A model generated the notes under the pieces. It did no database searches. It was not told the DNA's origin and saw only the letters and a program-made list of their open reading frames with translations. The position numbers and the translations under genes were made by a program. From an uncultured Marinobacter sp. (GTDB taxonomy: Bacteria; Pseudomonadota; Gammaproteobacteria; Pseudomonadales; Oleiphilaceae): a stretch of 45,424 nt of DNA. Shown here one piece after another: positions 18,462-27,999 of the stretch (the first letter of the stretch is position 1; every line of letters begins with the position of its first letter). The DNA lies in the NCBI RefSeq assembly GCF_913055835.1, contig NZ_CAJXKQ010000036.1, forward strand, positions 1 to 45,424. Direction: 5' to 3'.

Positions 18462-19589
18462 TCAGTCCAGTCTGTTAAGTGATTTGCGCCGGCCTATGCG
18501 GGATAAGCCGGCGAACGAGACAGCCAGCAATCCAAGAGCAGGGCGCAGGAAAAATCGGAATATCCAGCTGCCGATGTACAACACGGGCAACAGTATCACC
18601 ATCCATCCAATAAACTGCACCAGCTTTTCAGGGTAACCCAGTATTTCTGATACTTCGGCCAGAAGGTCATTGATAATACCCGGGTGCGTGACCACCAGGT
18701 ATCCGGCGCCAATCACGGCGGGCCACTTTGCGTATCGGGCGGTTGCCATCAACAGGCGCCCGCTATTGGCGAGACGAGCACCAATTGCCGCAGACCGGCT
18801 ACCGGCAGCAGCGGTGCGTGAAGAAACCGCAACCGCCCGTCCGGCGCGCAGAACCTTCAGTGCACTGGCGAATACCAGCACATCGACCGAAGCCCAGCCA
18901 AGGTCAGCGGCGGACACATCTTCACCCGTACGGTGCTGAATCTCCAGGTTGCGGATTCCACTGGCGAAAAACTGATTGATATTCTCAAGTACACGTTCCG
19001 TTCTAACCCAGATAATGTCGCCTTGGTCGTTCACAACAAACTGGCCCAGGAAATCGTGTCCCTCTTCCTGGATAAAGCGAACGGCATACCATCCGCGCTC
19101 TTCCCGGGTCAGCTTTTCTTTCTGCGGGGTGTTTGGTTGCTCGGCAGTATTGGTGTCGGTTTTTCCGCTGCCGGTGAAGAACTCCACTGCCGCCTGGTAT
19201 TTGTTGGCAAGATCATTCATCAGTTCGATGGACCCAACAGGATTGCTCAGGAAGTAGTGGATCGGCGGAAGAACGTTTTCCCCATACAGTCGGAGAACTT
19301 CCCGGAACTCCGGTTCGGGCCCGTAAACCGGAAGGATCTCCCGGGTCATTTCCGGATATCGCAAATAGGCCGCGCGGGCTTTCAGTAGCAACAGCTCGTC
19401 ATCAGCCATATCCAGCAAAGCTGCTTGAACTTCCAGTGGCTCCGTCTCGATACGAGGAAATTCCCGTAGCGTATCCTCCGCCTGAATCTGGATCAGCCTT
19501 TCTTCAATCAGCATGGGCCGGGATGTGACCGTCGCCAATAATGCAATGAGCGTCGCGAGCCCCAGAATTACCAGGAGTTTTCTCATCAT
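18462..19589 (-). CDS. Uncharacterised membrane protein
   Basis: About 375 residues; not recognised. After the start there is a hydrophobic anchor or signal (LLVILGLATLIALLATV), then a charged, helix-rich region of about 200 residues with an RGWYAVRF segment, an Ala/Ser/Arg-rich stretch (about 250-285), and two or three C-terminal membrane segments (near VIGAGYLVV and WMVILLPVLYIGSWIFRFF). The likely start is one of two tandem ATGs at 19589 and 19586 just after GAGGA; an upstream TTG at 19610 also keeps the frame. It precedes the glycosylase gene by 13 bp. Function unknown; localisation is inner membrane with a large periplasmic part. Confidence 0.7.
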   Translation of the reverse strand: MMRKLLVILGLATLIALLATVTSRPMLIEERLIQIQAEDTLREFPRIETEPLEVQAALLDMADDELLLLKARAAYLRYPEMTREILPVYGPEPEFREVLRLYGENVLPPIHYFLSNPVGSIELMNDLANKYQAAVEFFTGSGKTDTNTAEQPNTPQKEKLTREERGWYAVRFIQEEGHDFLGQFVVNDQGDIIWVRTERVLENINQFFASGIRNLEIQHRTGEDVSAADLGWASVDVLVFASALKVLRAGRAVAVSSRTAAAGSRSAAIGARLANSGRLLMATARYAKWPAVIGAGYLVVTHPGIINDLLAEVSEILGYPEKLVQFIGWMVILLPVLYIGSWIFRFFLRPALGLLAVSFAGLSRIGRRKSLNRLD

Positions 19590-19773
19590 TCCTCGCTTCG
19601 ATATGTACAACCCGCCTGCGCTATCGAAACCAACCCCAGGGGGATAATTCCCAGAACAGTTTGTGAACGTCGCTTTTGTCGCGGGACTAACCAGAGACTA
19701 CGCTTTGGAGAGTAGCTCAAATGTATGTCACCCGAAAATTCAGATCATTCGGGTTTCACCCGGTTCCCCTGAT

Positions 19774-20340
19774 ATGTCGGTGCAACGGGAGTGGCGCGTG
19801 GCTGAGAAGCAAGCGAAGCGTGGATTTTTAATCAGAGAGGCCCGCGAAGAAGACCTGCCTGAAATGGTGGGGTTTCTCGCCAAACTGGCCCTGCATGTTT
19901 CGGGCGCACCTCCCCATGATTTGAAGGAGAGTGAATACAAGCGGTTGCTCCGTACTTTGCACTCATCGCTGGACGACCCGAACAAGCGCCTGATAGTGGC
20001 TGAAAGCAAAAGCACGGGACTGGTGGGCATGGGTTACGTTTACATCTGGCGAAGCCAGGGCATCTGGGAGCAGTCGGAGCCCACCGAGTTCAAGTCTGGT
20101 GTTATCGACGATATCTGGGTAGAGCCTGAATACCGGGGGCGCGGCATCCTGAAGGCGTTGTTGCGGGATCTGGTGACATTTGCTGAGCAGCACCACGCAT
20201 CGGAACTGATTCTTGAATACTCCGCCTCAAACAAGGAGGCCAAGGCCGCCTGGACCAAACTGGGTTTCAAACCGACCGGGGTGCGCGCGGCGGCATTCAC
20301 TTCGGTGGTGAAGCAGGCGCTGACCGAATCACAAGGATAA
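19774..20340 (+). CDS. GNAT family N-acetyltransferase
   Basis: Acetyl-CoA-dependent acetyltransferase of unknown substrate, 188 residues from ATG 19774. The GNAT fold begins at FLIREAREEDLPEM, and the acetyl-CoA pyrophosphate loop is seen as VEPEYRGRGILKALL. The C-terminal NKEAKAAWTKLGFK segment is typical. The start is uncertain: the frame extends upstream to 19663 with only weak starts, ATG 19774 lacks a good ribosome binding site, and GTG 19798 has GGGAG six bases upstream and begins nearer the domain. It lies 16 bp before the deacetylase gene, so the two are likely co-transcribed. Confidence 0.83.
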   Translation: MSVQREWRVAEKQAKRGFLIREAREEDLPEMVGFLAKLALHVSGAPPHDLKESEYKRLLRTLHSSLDDPNKRLIVAESKSTGLVGMGYVYIWRSQGIWEQSEPTEFKSGVIDDIWVEPEYRGRGILKALLRDLVTFAEQHHASELILEYSASNKEAKAAWTKLGFKPTGVRAAAFTSVVKQALTESQG

Positions 20341-20356
20341 GAAAAGGAATCAGGCC

Positions 20357-21460
20357 ATGATCGGCGATCGCAGTGTGAATGTGTTTTACGATGAGGTCAT
20401 GTTGGGGCACAACCCGGAGGTGGATCTACCGTTCATGCCCAGCCGGGTGGAGAAACGCGTGCGCTCCATTCTTCAGGGGCTGGATTTCAAGTGGAGCTAC
20501 CCCGAGCATCCGGGGCGGATAAGTGCCATCAAGGAGTATCTGGATGAAAACCCTGTTGCGGGGGTTCAAATCATATCCGGTGCCCCTGCTGCCACATACG
20601 ATCAGCTAGCCCGGGTACACACCACCTCTTATCTTGATCACATTTTTTCACTGGCGGGCAAGCGGGCCTGGCTTGATAAAGATACAACAGCGGTATCGCC
20701 AGACAGCATCAAAGCAGCCACCGCTGCAGCCGGTAATGCCATTGCCGCCGTGGAAAGTGTCGTTAAACGGGAGTGTGAAAGCGCGTTTGCCCTGATACGC
20801 CCGCCCGGACATCACGCTGAGCCTGTTCGCGCCAGGGGGTTCTGCCTGCTCAACAACGTTGCCATCGCTGCGGCACATGCCCAGGCCAAACTCGGCTGCG
20901 AGAAGGTTCTTATCATTGACTGGGATGCCCACCATGGCAACGGAACCCAGGATATTTTCTGGGCAGACCCTGATGTCCTGTTCTTCGACACCCACTGCGC
21001 AGCGCCTTTTTACCCCGGCTCCGGTCATCTGGAGGAAGTCGGGGATGGCCTTGGCGAAGGCTACACTATCAACGTTCCTCTGCCGGAAACGGCTGGCGAT
21101 GTCGCCTTCGAGAAAGTGTTCCGGGAGATTTTGATGCCGGCGGCTGATTACTTCGAACCGGATCTGGTGCTGGTCTCCGCGGGCTTCGATCCACACCGGA
21201 ACGACATGGCTCTGAACCTTACTTACGATGGCTTCAAAGTGATTACAGGCATTGTTCAGGCTATTGCCGGCAAACACTGCGATGGTCGGTTAGCTCTCGT
21301 TCTGGAGGGCGGATACAGCCTGACTTCGTTGGCCAAGGGGGTGCATGCCGTGCTCGAAGTGCTGGCAGGAGGGGAGGTGCCGGAAGTTCATGAAATAGGT
21401 GTGCCAGAGGCCGAGGAGGCAGCCGAGTTCCATCGGTCTGCTTTCAGTGATGATGACTGA
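20357..21460 (+). CDS. Histone deacetylase family (acetylpolyamine/acetoin-type) amidohydrolase
   Basis: Zinc-dependent deacetylase of 367 residues. Catalytic elements of the HDAC fold are intact: the paired histidines H152-H153 in RPPGHHA, zinc ligands D190 and H192 in DWDAHHGNG, the third Asp in SAGFDPH, and the catalytic tyrosine in LEGGYSL. Bacterial members act on acetylated polyamines, small molecules or proteins; the substrate here cannot be told. AAGGA precedes the ATG. The neighbouring acetyltransferase gene 16 bp upstream hints at a reversible acetylation pair, which is inference. It converges with the CoA transferase gene, leaving three bases between stops. Confidence 0.92.
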   Translation: MIGDRSVNVFYDEVMLGHNPEVDLPFMPSRVEKRVRSILQGLDFKWSYPEHPGRISAIKEYLDENPVAGVQIISGAPAATYDQLARVHTTSYLDHIFSLAGKRAWLDKDTTAVSPDSIKAATAAAGNAIAAVESVVKRECESAFALIRPPGHHAEPVRARGFCLLNNVAIAAAHAQAKLGCEKVLIIDWDAHHGNGTQDIFWADPDVLFFDTHCAAPFYPGSGHLEEVGDGLGEGYTINVPLPETAGDVAFEKVFREILMPAADYFEPDLVLVSAGFDPHRNDMALNLTYDGFKVITGIVQAIAGKHCDGRLALVLEGGYSLTSLAKGVHAVLEVLAGGEVPEVHEIGVPEAEEAAEFHRSAFSDDD

Positions 21461-21463
21461 TTG

Positions 21464-22660
21464 TTACTCGGCGGGCACGGATGCGATGCCTGAATCACAC
21501 ATCGCCTGAATCTCTTCTACGGAATACCCGCATTCTGCCAGCAGTTCACGGGTTTGCTCGCCGAGACGCGGCGCGCCTTGCCAGTGCTGCTCTGGCGTCG
21601 CCGAGAACCGCGACGGGGCGCGGGCCTGGCGGAGGCGGCCGGCCTGGGGATGGTCATAGTGTGAGAGCAGGTCGTTGGCCTGTACCTGGGGGTGGTCGAG
21701 CAATTGGGTGCGGGTTAACACCGGGGCACAGGGCACTCGTTCGGCCTCAAGCCTGGCCAGCCAGTGTTCCGCAGAATCGGTTTTGATGACCGACTGAATC
21801 AGCTCGAGCCTGGCGTCTATATTCTCCTGGCGCAACTCGGCGGTCAGGAACCGTGGATCCTTCGTCCAATCCGGGCGGTTCAGTGCACGAATGAGGGCTT
21901 GCCATTCACGGTCGCTCTGAACCGCAATGGTGATGTAGCCGGTTGTGGTCTCATAGATAAGATCCTGAAGGCTCGCAGCCTCCTGCTGTGGCACCTCACT
22001 ATGAACAAAGGTCTGGCTGCCCATGTCGGAGCTCCACAGAAACGCGATGATCGCATCCAGCATGGAAAGCCGGACATGCTGGGGCTCCCCGGTGCGTTCG
22101 CGGGCGAACAGTGCGGCCGTGATTGCCTGGGCTGCGGTCACACCGGTGAGTTTGTCGGGCAGGATGGTCCTTACCAGTTGCGGGCGCAGCTCATCCGCGC
22201 CGGCCTGCACGGTGGCCAATCCGGAGAGGCCCTGAATCAGCGGGTCGTATACCGGTCGTTCGGAATACGGGCCGGTGTCACCAAAACCACTGATTGATAC
22301 CATGATCAGATTCGGGGCCACCCTGCGCAGTTGCTCCTCACCAAGCCCCATCCTCTCAATAACTCCCGGCCGGAAGTTCTGCACAAAGACATCGGCCGTT
22401 GCCACTAGGCGGAGCAGCGCGTCCCGTCCTTCCTGCTCTTTCAGGTTAAGCGCCACTGATTTCTTGTTGCGGTTGTTGTTGAGATACAGCGCCGACATCT
22501 CCCCCTGCCGATTGGCAGCGGAGCGGGTGAAATCACCTCCCACCGGGTTTTCGACCTTGATGACCTCAGCCCCCTGATCGGCCAACATCATGGTAGCGAG
22601 AGGCCCTGAAATCATGGCTGTCAGATCAATAATGCGGATGCCATCAAGCGGTCCGGTCAT
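21464..22660 (-). CDS. CaiB/BaiF family CoA transferase
   Basis: Class III CoA transferase moving CoA between carboxylic acids, 398 residues. Diagnostic features are the N-terminal LDGIRIIDLT, LADQGAEVIKVE, the VFVQNFRPGVIERMGL segment and the catalytic aspartate D139 in RPVYDPLIQGLSG. The substrates are unknown; family members act on formyl-, carnitine-, bile acid- and succinyl-CoA derivatives. It is transcribed alone and is divergent from the ABC exporter pair across about 150 bp. No acyl-CoA dehydrogenase or racemase that would specify the pathway is adjacent. Confidence 0.92.
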   Translation of the reverse strand: MTGPLDGIRIIDLTAMISGPLATMMLADQGAEVIKVENPVGGDFTRSAANRQGEMSALYLNNNRNKKSVALNLKEQEGRDALLRLVATADVFVQNFRPGVIERMGLGEEQLRRVAPNLIMVSISGFGDTGPYSERPVYDPLIQGLSGLATVQAGADELRPQLVRTILPDKLTGVTAAQAITAALFARERTGEPQHVRLSMLDAIIAFLWSSDMGSQTFVHSEVPQQEAASLQDLIYETTTGYITIAVQSDREWQALIRALNRPDWTKDPRFLTAELRQENIDARLELIQSVIKTDSAEHWLARLEAERVPCAPVLTRTQLLDHPQVQANDLLSHYDHPQAGRLRQARAPSRFSATPEQHWQGAPRLGEQTRELLAECGYSVEEIQAMCDSGIASVPAE

Positions 22661-22808
22661 GGAGAATGGCTCCTGTTTTACACTTTCGGCGTCAACTAAC
22701 GGGAGTGCGCCACTCTTGAAAAGGGTTCGTACTCTAAACTTTATCCTGCCATTAATGATTTATTGATACGCGCGAAAACAGGAAATTCATCAAACCAGAG
22801 GAGCGCCA

Positions 22809-23480
22809 GTGTCTACCAGTGTTGAAATGACTGAGATTTTTCTGGAGTACCCCACCGAGTCCGGCAAGGTCGGCGTACTCCAAAACGCCTCTCTCATGGT
22901 GCCGCCGGGAGAAACACTGGCAATCACAGGCCCTTCCGGCAGCGGCAAAACGTCCCTGCTTCTGTTGCTCTCTGGCCTGCAGCGCCCAACCAGCGGCGAG
23001 ATTCTGGTGGGCGATCAACGCCTGGGCGACATGGACGCCAATGCTCTGGCGGACTGGCGAAGTGAGCACCTTGGCATTATTTTCCAATCCTTTCATCTGT
23101 TGCCTGGCCTGACGGCTCTGGGGAATGTCAGTCTGCCCCTTGAGATTGCCGGCGAGGCAAGGCCCCGGGAGCGTGCTCTTGCCATGCTGGAGGCGGTTGG
23201 TCTGAGCCATCGGCTGCAGCATTATCCGGGGCAACTTTCCGGCGGTGAGCAGCAGCGTGTTGCCATTGCCAGAGCACTGGTGCACCAGCCGAGTCTTCTT
23301 TTGGGGGATGAGCCCACCGGCAATCTGGACCAACAAACCGGTGAAAAAATTCTTTCTCTGTTGTTCGATCTTCACAAAGAAAGCAAATCTACTCTGGTGC
23401 TCGTGACGCACGACGAGCGCGTTGCCGAGCGGTGCCAGCATCGGGTCCGCATGGACGGTGGTCGTCTCTATGAAGCCTGA
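22809..23480 (+). CDS. ABC transporter ATP-binding protein, LolD/YbbA type
   Basis: A 223-residue ATPase of the MacB/LolD/YbbA class. Walker A is GPSGSGKTS (41-49), the signature is LSGGEQQR, and Walker B is [12 protein letters not shown]. The start codon is GTG with AGAGGAG five bases upstream. It overlaps the permease gene by 11 bases, so the two are translationally coupled. With no substrate-binding protein present, the pair fits the YbbA-YbbP arrangement of E. coli; LolD itself partners with LolC/E, which are half the length of the permease here. Confidence 0.92.
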   Translation: MSTSVEMTEIFLEYPTESGKVGVLQNASLMVPPGETLAITGPSGSGKTSLLLLLSGLQRPTSGEILVGDQRLGDMDANALADWRSEHLGIIFQSFHLLPGLTALGNVSLPLEIAGEARPRERALAMLEAVGLSHRLQHYPGQLSGGEQQRVAIARALVHQPSLLLGDEPTGNLDQQTGEKILSLLFDLHKESKSTLVLVTHDERVAERCQHRVRMDGGRLYEA

Positions 23481-26052
23481 AAGCTCTCGACAAGCCCGTT
23501 CCACGAGCCTGGTCTGGATGCTCAGGTTTGCCATCACCGATCTGCGATCACGGATCTCCGCACTGAAGGTTTTCCTGGCCTGTCTGATTCTTGGCGTCAC
23601 CCTGGTGGCGGCGACAGCCAGCCTTTACCGTGTCATTGAACAGAGTCTGCTGGCGGACACCCGGGCGCTGCTGGGTGGCGACGTAGAGCTGGATACCAGC
23701 GAGCCTCTGCCCGTCGCTGTGCGCCAGTGGGTTCGCTCAACCGGCAACATTTCGCTGGTTCGGGAATTCGATACCATTGTCAGTGGCAGCAGTGGTGACG
23801 GCTTCTTTCGGGCCGAGATACTGGTTCCCGATGCCCTCTATCCCCTCTATGGTGAGCTGGAGCTCACACCAGATGAACCCCTTGACGCCCTGACGGCCCA
23901 AAAGCAGGGGCAGTGGGGTGCTGTTATCGATCCTTTGCTGGCAGAACGTCTGGGCCAGTCGGTGGGTGACCGAATCGAGATTGGCGCAGCCACCTTCCGA
24001 ATCAGCGGTCTCATTCAGAAGCAGCCTGACCGGAGCCTGAACGCCAACTGGCGCGGCCTGCCGATCATGATTTCTGAGCAGGCGGTTGAGGCAACGGGGT
24101 TGATCAGGCCGGGCAGTCGGGTGGATTACGAATACCGGGTACAGACTGACCAGGATCTGGATACCTGGCTTGAACAGTTCGAACAGGCTTTCCCGGACAC
24201 TCGTTGGGACATCACCACTTTCGCCGAGCGTAGCGAACGCATTTCAGAGCGACTGGACCAGATTGCCACCGCCCTGATCCTTATCGCTTTCACCACCCTG
24301 TTCATCGGTGGCCTCGGCGTTGCCAACAGTATCCATGCCTACCTCGATGAAAAGCTGGGCACGATTGCCACGCTGCAAACACTCGGCCTGCGCCGCAAAC
24401 CGCTTGTGGGCCTGTATCTGCTGCAGATCGGCATTCTCGGTAGCCTGGCCGGGCTGATCGGCGGCGGTGTCGGCCTTGGGCTTTCTGCCCTGGCAATCGG
24501 TATGGCGGGTGACGCCTTTGCGCTTGCGGGCCCCGAGGGGGCAGGAGGGTGGCTGTCCCTGTGGTTTGTTCCCTTGCTGCTGAGCTGGTTGTTCGCGGTG
24601 CTTACAGCCTACGTTTTTGCCTTGCCGGCGCTGGCCAGAGCCCTGGCTACTGCACCTGCCGGGCTCTTCCGGGGCCAGGTTCAGGCCGCCCCGAATGAGC
24701 CCCGCAGCTGGCGGATTGCCAGTTATCTTCTACTCGCTGTCTACATTGGTGTGACGCTCTTTTGGCTGCCATCGCCGCACCTGGGCTTTTTGTTCCTGCT
24801 GGCGGTCATCATCCTCTGGGGCTTGTTGGAAGGCCTGATCAAGGGTTTGCGGCGCGGCGCCAAGGCACTGGAAAACGGCGGCTTCGCCGATCGAAGGTTT
24901 GCTCGTCGTCTGGCATTGGCCAATCTCCACCGACCGGATTCACCGCTGCGCGCCACGCTGCTGTCGCTGGGAACGGCCCTGACCCTTGTGGTGGCCTGCA
25001 CATTGATGGTCACGACGCTCCTTAGGGCCCTGGAAACCACCATACCGGAAGAATCACCGGCGCTGATCCTGTACGAGGTATTTCCGGACCAGATAGAACC
25101 GTTGCGGTCTGGCCTGGAGACGCTGGATGACTCAAGCCGCATTGAGCTACTACCAATGGTCCGTTCCCGCCTGGCTACTATCAATCAGAGACCGATTGCC
25201 GAGGTTCTCGCTAATGACGCTGAGGCCAGGCGCGAGGCCATGGGGGATGAATACAAACTGAGTTATCTCTCGGGAAACCCGGAAGCCCTCGAACTGGTGG
25301 AAGGAAGCTGGTGGACGTCACCGGCCCCTGACGGCGAGCCCGCCTTCATGGCCATGGAAGACCGGGAGGCCTATCAGCTTGGCCTCGGAATAGGGGATCG
25401 GCTCACGTTCACTGCACAGGATAAGAGCATCGACGTCGAAATCCGTGCAATTTACCGGCAAAAAGGACTCCAGACCCGATTCTGGTTCGAGGGGATCTTG
25501 CAGCAGGGTGGGCTCGACAATCTGATCAGTCTGTACGTTGGCGCGGTCTACCAAAGTGATGAGGCCGCCAGGGAGTCACAGCAGTGGCTGGCACAAAATA
25601 TCCCCAACGTGATTACGCTACGCACCGCAGATTGGCTTGAAACCGCAGGTGCTCTGCTGAATAAGGCCGCCGCAGGCCTTGCTGCGGTTGCCTCCGTGAG
25701 CCTGCTTGCGAGTCTGCTCGTGCTTTCCAGTGTGGTGAGTGTCAGTCGCAGGCGGCAACTCTACGAAGCCAACCTGTTGCACTGTCTCGGCGCCCGGCAC
25801 GGAGCTATCCGCCAATCCATGCTGCTGGAAACGGGCCTGCTTACCATTCTGGCAACGGTTTTCGCCACACTGCTTGGTGCGCTAATTGCTTTACCAGTGG
25901 CAGACCTCGCGCTGAAACTCCCCGCAGGCGACTTATGGTGGTTGGGGGCATTGGTTGCCGGAGGTGTCAGCACTCTTGCGCTACTGGGGGGCCTGCTGCC
26001 CACGCTCAGAGCAATGCGGCTCAACCCCGCCGTGTTGCTGAGAGACAATTAA
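23470..26052 (+). CDS. FtsX-like ABC transporter permease, YbbP type
   Basis: A permease of 860 residues from ATG 23470. An N-terminal membrane segment (VFLACLILGVTLVAATASLYRV) is followed by a large periplasmic region, then FtsX-type membrane blocks (near ATALILIAFTTLFIGGLGVANS and the following helices), a central pair of helices, a second periplasmic region and a final FtsX block ending VLLRDN. Two FtsX domains in one chain is the YbbP pattern (about 800 residues). Such pairs are mechanotransmission-type exporters or extractors of envelope substrates; the substrate is unknown. The frame is open 48 bases further upstream, but that would increase overlap with the ATPase gene. Confidence 0.9.
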   Translation: MKPESSRQARSTSLVWMLRFAITDLRSRISALKVFLACLILGVTLVAATASLYRVIEQSLLADTRALLGGDVELDTSEPLPVAVRQWVRSTGNISLVREFDTIVSGSSGDGFFRAEILVPDALYPLYGELELTPDEPLDALTAQKQGQWGAVIDPLLAERLGQSVGDRIEIGAATFRISGLIQKQPDRSLNANWRGLPIMISEQAVEATGLIRPGSRVDYEYRVQTDQDLDTWLEQFEQAFPDTRWDITTFAERSERISERLDQIATALILIAFTTLFIGGLGVANSIHAYLDEKLGTIATLQTLGLRRKPLVGLYLLQIGILGSLAGLIGGGVGLGLSALAIGMAGDAFALAGPEGAGGWLSLWFVPLLLSWLFAVLTAYVFALPALARALATAPAGLFRGQVQAAPNEPRSWRIASYLLLAVYIGVTLFWLPSPHLGFLFLLAVIILWGLLEGLIKGLRRGAKALENGGFADRRFARRLALANLHRPDSPLRATLLSLGTALTLVVACTLMVTTLLRALETTIPEESPALILYEVFPDQIEPLRSGLETLDDSSRIELLPMVRSRLATINQRPIAEVLANDAEARREAMGDEYKLSYLSGNPEALELVEGSWWTSPAPDGEPAFMAMEDREAYQLGLGIGDRLTFTAQDKSIDVEIRAIYRQKGLQTRFWFEGILQQGGLDNLISLYVGAVYQSDEAARESQQWLAQNIPNVITLRTADWLETAGALLNKAAAGLAAVASVSLLASLLVLSSVVSVSRRRQLYEANLLHCLGARHGAIRQSMLLETGLLTILATVFATLLGALIALPVADLALKLPAGDLWWLGALVAGGVSTLALLGGLLPTLRAMRLNPAVLLRDN

Positions 26053-26361
26053 AATGGCCTGCTGTGGCAATAAATTCGTCTTTTATGTTGAAGGGAGGGA
26101 AAAATCATTTAAATTAAACAGTTAGTATTGGAAAAGATTGGCTTTTGTTCGTTTTTTGACCGGAATTATGAGTTGTAGGTTCAAAATATCCGGTTGAGTT
26201 GTTGAAATTTAGGAAAATTGCCTACTAAATGGCAAATTTCAAAAATTTTCACTAAATAATCTACGGTAGTATTTTTACGTATGCTTTCTGCACATAACTG
26301 TGTTGTGTAGGCATGACAGACACACACTTTTCGCCCACGAAAGATAAAAGAGAGAATAACT
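26053..26361. other. AT-rich intergenic region before the amino acid importer
   Basis: A 309-bp gap without a convincing ORF. It is clearly richer in A and T than the genes on either side and holds an inverted repeat at 26202-26242 and several T- and A-tracts. It must contain the promoter for the ABC importer, but no pair of -35 and -10 boxes with correct spacing stands out. GAGAGAATA before 26362 is the ribosome binding site. Confidence 0.6.
26202..26242. promoter_or_regulatory. Inverted repeat, candidate operator
   Basis: TTGAAATTT (26202-26210) and AAATTTCAA (26234-26242) are perfect inverted arms. A nested pair TTGCC/GGCAA (26218-26222 and 26231-26235) shares the right half. The element is 120 bp upstream of the importer start. 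It may bind a regulator or form a hairpin in a long leader. Confidence 0.45.
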
Positions 26362-27180
26362 ATGATTCGCAAACTAGCACCGCTTGTTTTCGCCTGTGCT
26401 GCGGTAACCTCTGTTAACGCAACAGCCGATCAGCTGGACACCGTGATTCAACGTGGCACCTTGAACTGTGGCGTGGTTCTGGATTTCCCACCGATGGGAT
26501 ACTTTGACGAGAACAATAACCCGGCCGGCTTCGACGTCGATTACTGTAACGATCTGGGCGAGGCGCTCGGCGTCGATGTTAACGTTCTCAACCTGACCTG
26601 GGGCGAGCGGATTCCCTCCCTGGTTTCCGGCAAAACCGACGTGGTAATCGGTTCTACTTCAGATACCCTCGAGCGCGCCAAGACCGTTGGCTTCACCTAC
26701 CCGTACTTCGTGTTCAAATTCCAGGTAATCGCTCACGAGGACAAGAACATCGACTCCTTTGATGACCTGAAGAACCTGAAGGTTGGCGCGGCTCTGGGCA
26801 CCACCTACGAAACCGAGTACCTCGCCTATGCGGAGCAGCAGGGCTGGGGCAAGGACAACTACACCTCCTTCAAATCCGAGAACGATGCGTACCTGGGTCT
26901 TTACCAGGGCAAGGTCGACGCAATCATCTCTACCAACACAAACATCGCGACCAAACTGCGTAGCGAAGAGTTCGAAGATTTTGAAGCTGGCCCCTACGTT
27001 CCCAACTACGACGACGTTGTGGGCATCATTGCCAAGCGTGACGAAGTTGCCTGGATCAACTATCTGAACCTGTTCCTCGTGCGCCAGATTCGCGATGGCA
27101 ATATGAACGAAGCTTACAACAAGCACTTCGGCACCGATGCGCCGGCCGATCTGATTCAGTCCCTCCGGGACAACAAGTAA
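26362..27180 (+). CDS. Amino acid ABC transporter substrate-binding protein
   Basis: Periplasmic binding protein of the polar amino acid family (SBP_bac_3), 272 residues. Residues 1 to about 22 are a signal peptide ending in NATA before DQLD. The mature protein starts with the family's RGTLNCGVVLDFPPMGY block. The ligand-site signature is visible in GFDVDYCNDLGEAL, the VIGSTSDTLERAKTVGFT segment whose Arg normally clamps the ligand carboxylate, and the GAALGTTYE loop. There is no lipobox. The ligand (Gln, Glu, Arg, ectoine or other) cannot be fixed from sequence. A strong hairpin separates it from the permease genes, which fits its need for higher expression. Confidence 0.93.
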   Translation: MIRKLAPLVFACAAVTSVNATADQLDTVIQRGTLNCGVVLDFPPMGYFDENNNPAGFDVDYCNDLGEALGVDVNVLNLTWGERIPSLVSGKTDVVIGSTSDTLERAKTVGFTYPYFVFKFQVIAHEDKNIDSFDDLKNLKVGAALGTTYETEYLAYAEQQGWGKDNYTSFKSENDAYLGLYQGKVDAIISTNTNIATKLRSEEFEDFEAGPYVPNYDDVVGIIAKRDEVAWINYLNLFLVRQIRDGNMNEAYNKHFGTDAPADLIQSLRDNK

Positions 27181-27190
27181 GCGCCGAACC

Positions 27191-27215
27191 GACGGCCGCC
27201 AAATAGGCGGCCGTC
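27191..27215 (+). terminator. Intra-operon stem-loop
   Basis: GACGGCCGCC and GGCGGCCGTC form a perfect 10-bp stem with an AAATA loop, 10 bases after the binding-protein stop. There is no T tract. In binding-protein operons such hairpins usually attenuate read-through or protect the upstream mRNA, giving more binding protein than permease. Confidence 0.7.
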
Positions 27216-27333
27216 ATTGCATTGGTTTCCGGGTCGGGCACTCACCCTCGGGTGTCGTGACCTTAAATTCTGATCAAGGCCCTTCTTACCGGGCTCTGGT
27301 CGAGTTTCCTACCATTCATTAAATGGCCAAGGT

Positions 27334-27999
27334 ATGGACTACGAATTTCACTGGAACGTAGTGTTCCAGAACATGCCCCAGCTGCTAAACGGAGCCTTCG
27401 TTACCCTGCACGTATCCGTTTTAGCCATGCTTCTGGGCATTGTGATCGCAATACTGTTGGCGATCGCCAAAATGAACAACACAAAGTTCTTCAGCCAGGT
27501 GGCGACGGTCTGGGTAGAGATTGCCCGGAATACGCCAGCCCTGTTCCAGATCTACATGGCCTATTTCGGCCTCGGGGCATTTGGCATTCACCTCAGCCCC
27601 TATGTAGCGGTACTGAGCGCACTGGTCTTCATCAATGCGGGTTACCTGACGGAGACGTTCCGGGGCGGCTTCCAGTCGATTCCCAGTACCCAGTACAGCG
27701 CCTCCAAGTCTCTGGGTATGACCAGCATCCAGAGTTACCGGTATATCATCCTCCCGCAGATGCTCAGGCGTATTTACCACCCGATGACCAACCAGTTCGT
27801 GTGGTCAATTCTCATGAGCTCGCTGGGTATTCTGGTGGGCATGAGCGAACTGTCCGGCACCACTCAGCGGCTTCAGTCTCTGAGCTTCCGAACCCTTGAA
27901 TTCTTCATTGTGGCGGCCGTGATGTATTTCATCATTACCAAACTGGTGCTGTTCGCTTCATCACTCCTGGCTCGCAGACTCTTCAAGGGGGAAATCTGA
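27334..27999 (+). CDS. Amino acid ABC transporter permease (first)
   Basis: A 221-residue inner-membrane permease of the HisMQ/GlnP family. It has about five membrane segments beginning with VTLHVSVLAMLLGIVIAILLA. The EAA loop that contacts the ATPase is seen in STQYSASKSLGMTSIQSYRYIILPQ, and the family segment ARNTPALFQIYMAYFGL is also present. It starts 153 bp after the binding protein and its stop overlaps the start of the second permease by one base (TGATG). The two form a heterodimeric channel. Confidence 0.93.
   Translation: MDYEFHWNVVFQNMPQLLNGAFVTLHVSVLAMLLGIVIAILLAIAKMNNTKFFSQVATVWVEIARNTPALFQIYMAYFGLGAFGIHLSPYVAVLSALVFINAGYLTETFRGGFQSIPSTQYSASKSLGMTSIQSYRYIILPQMLRRIYHPMTNQFVWSILMSSLGILVGMSELSGTTQRLQSLSFRTLEFFIVAAVMYFIITKLVLFASSLLARRLFKGEI

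Noticed and set aside
21464..22660. Carnitine or formyl-CoA pathway assignment for the CoA transferase
   Set aside because: No neighbouring gene supports a specific substrate.
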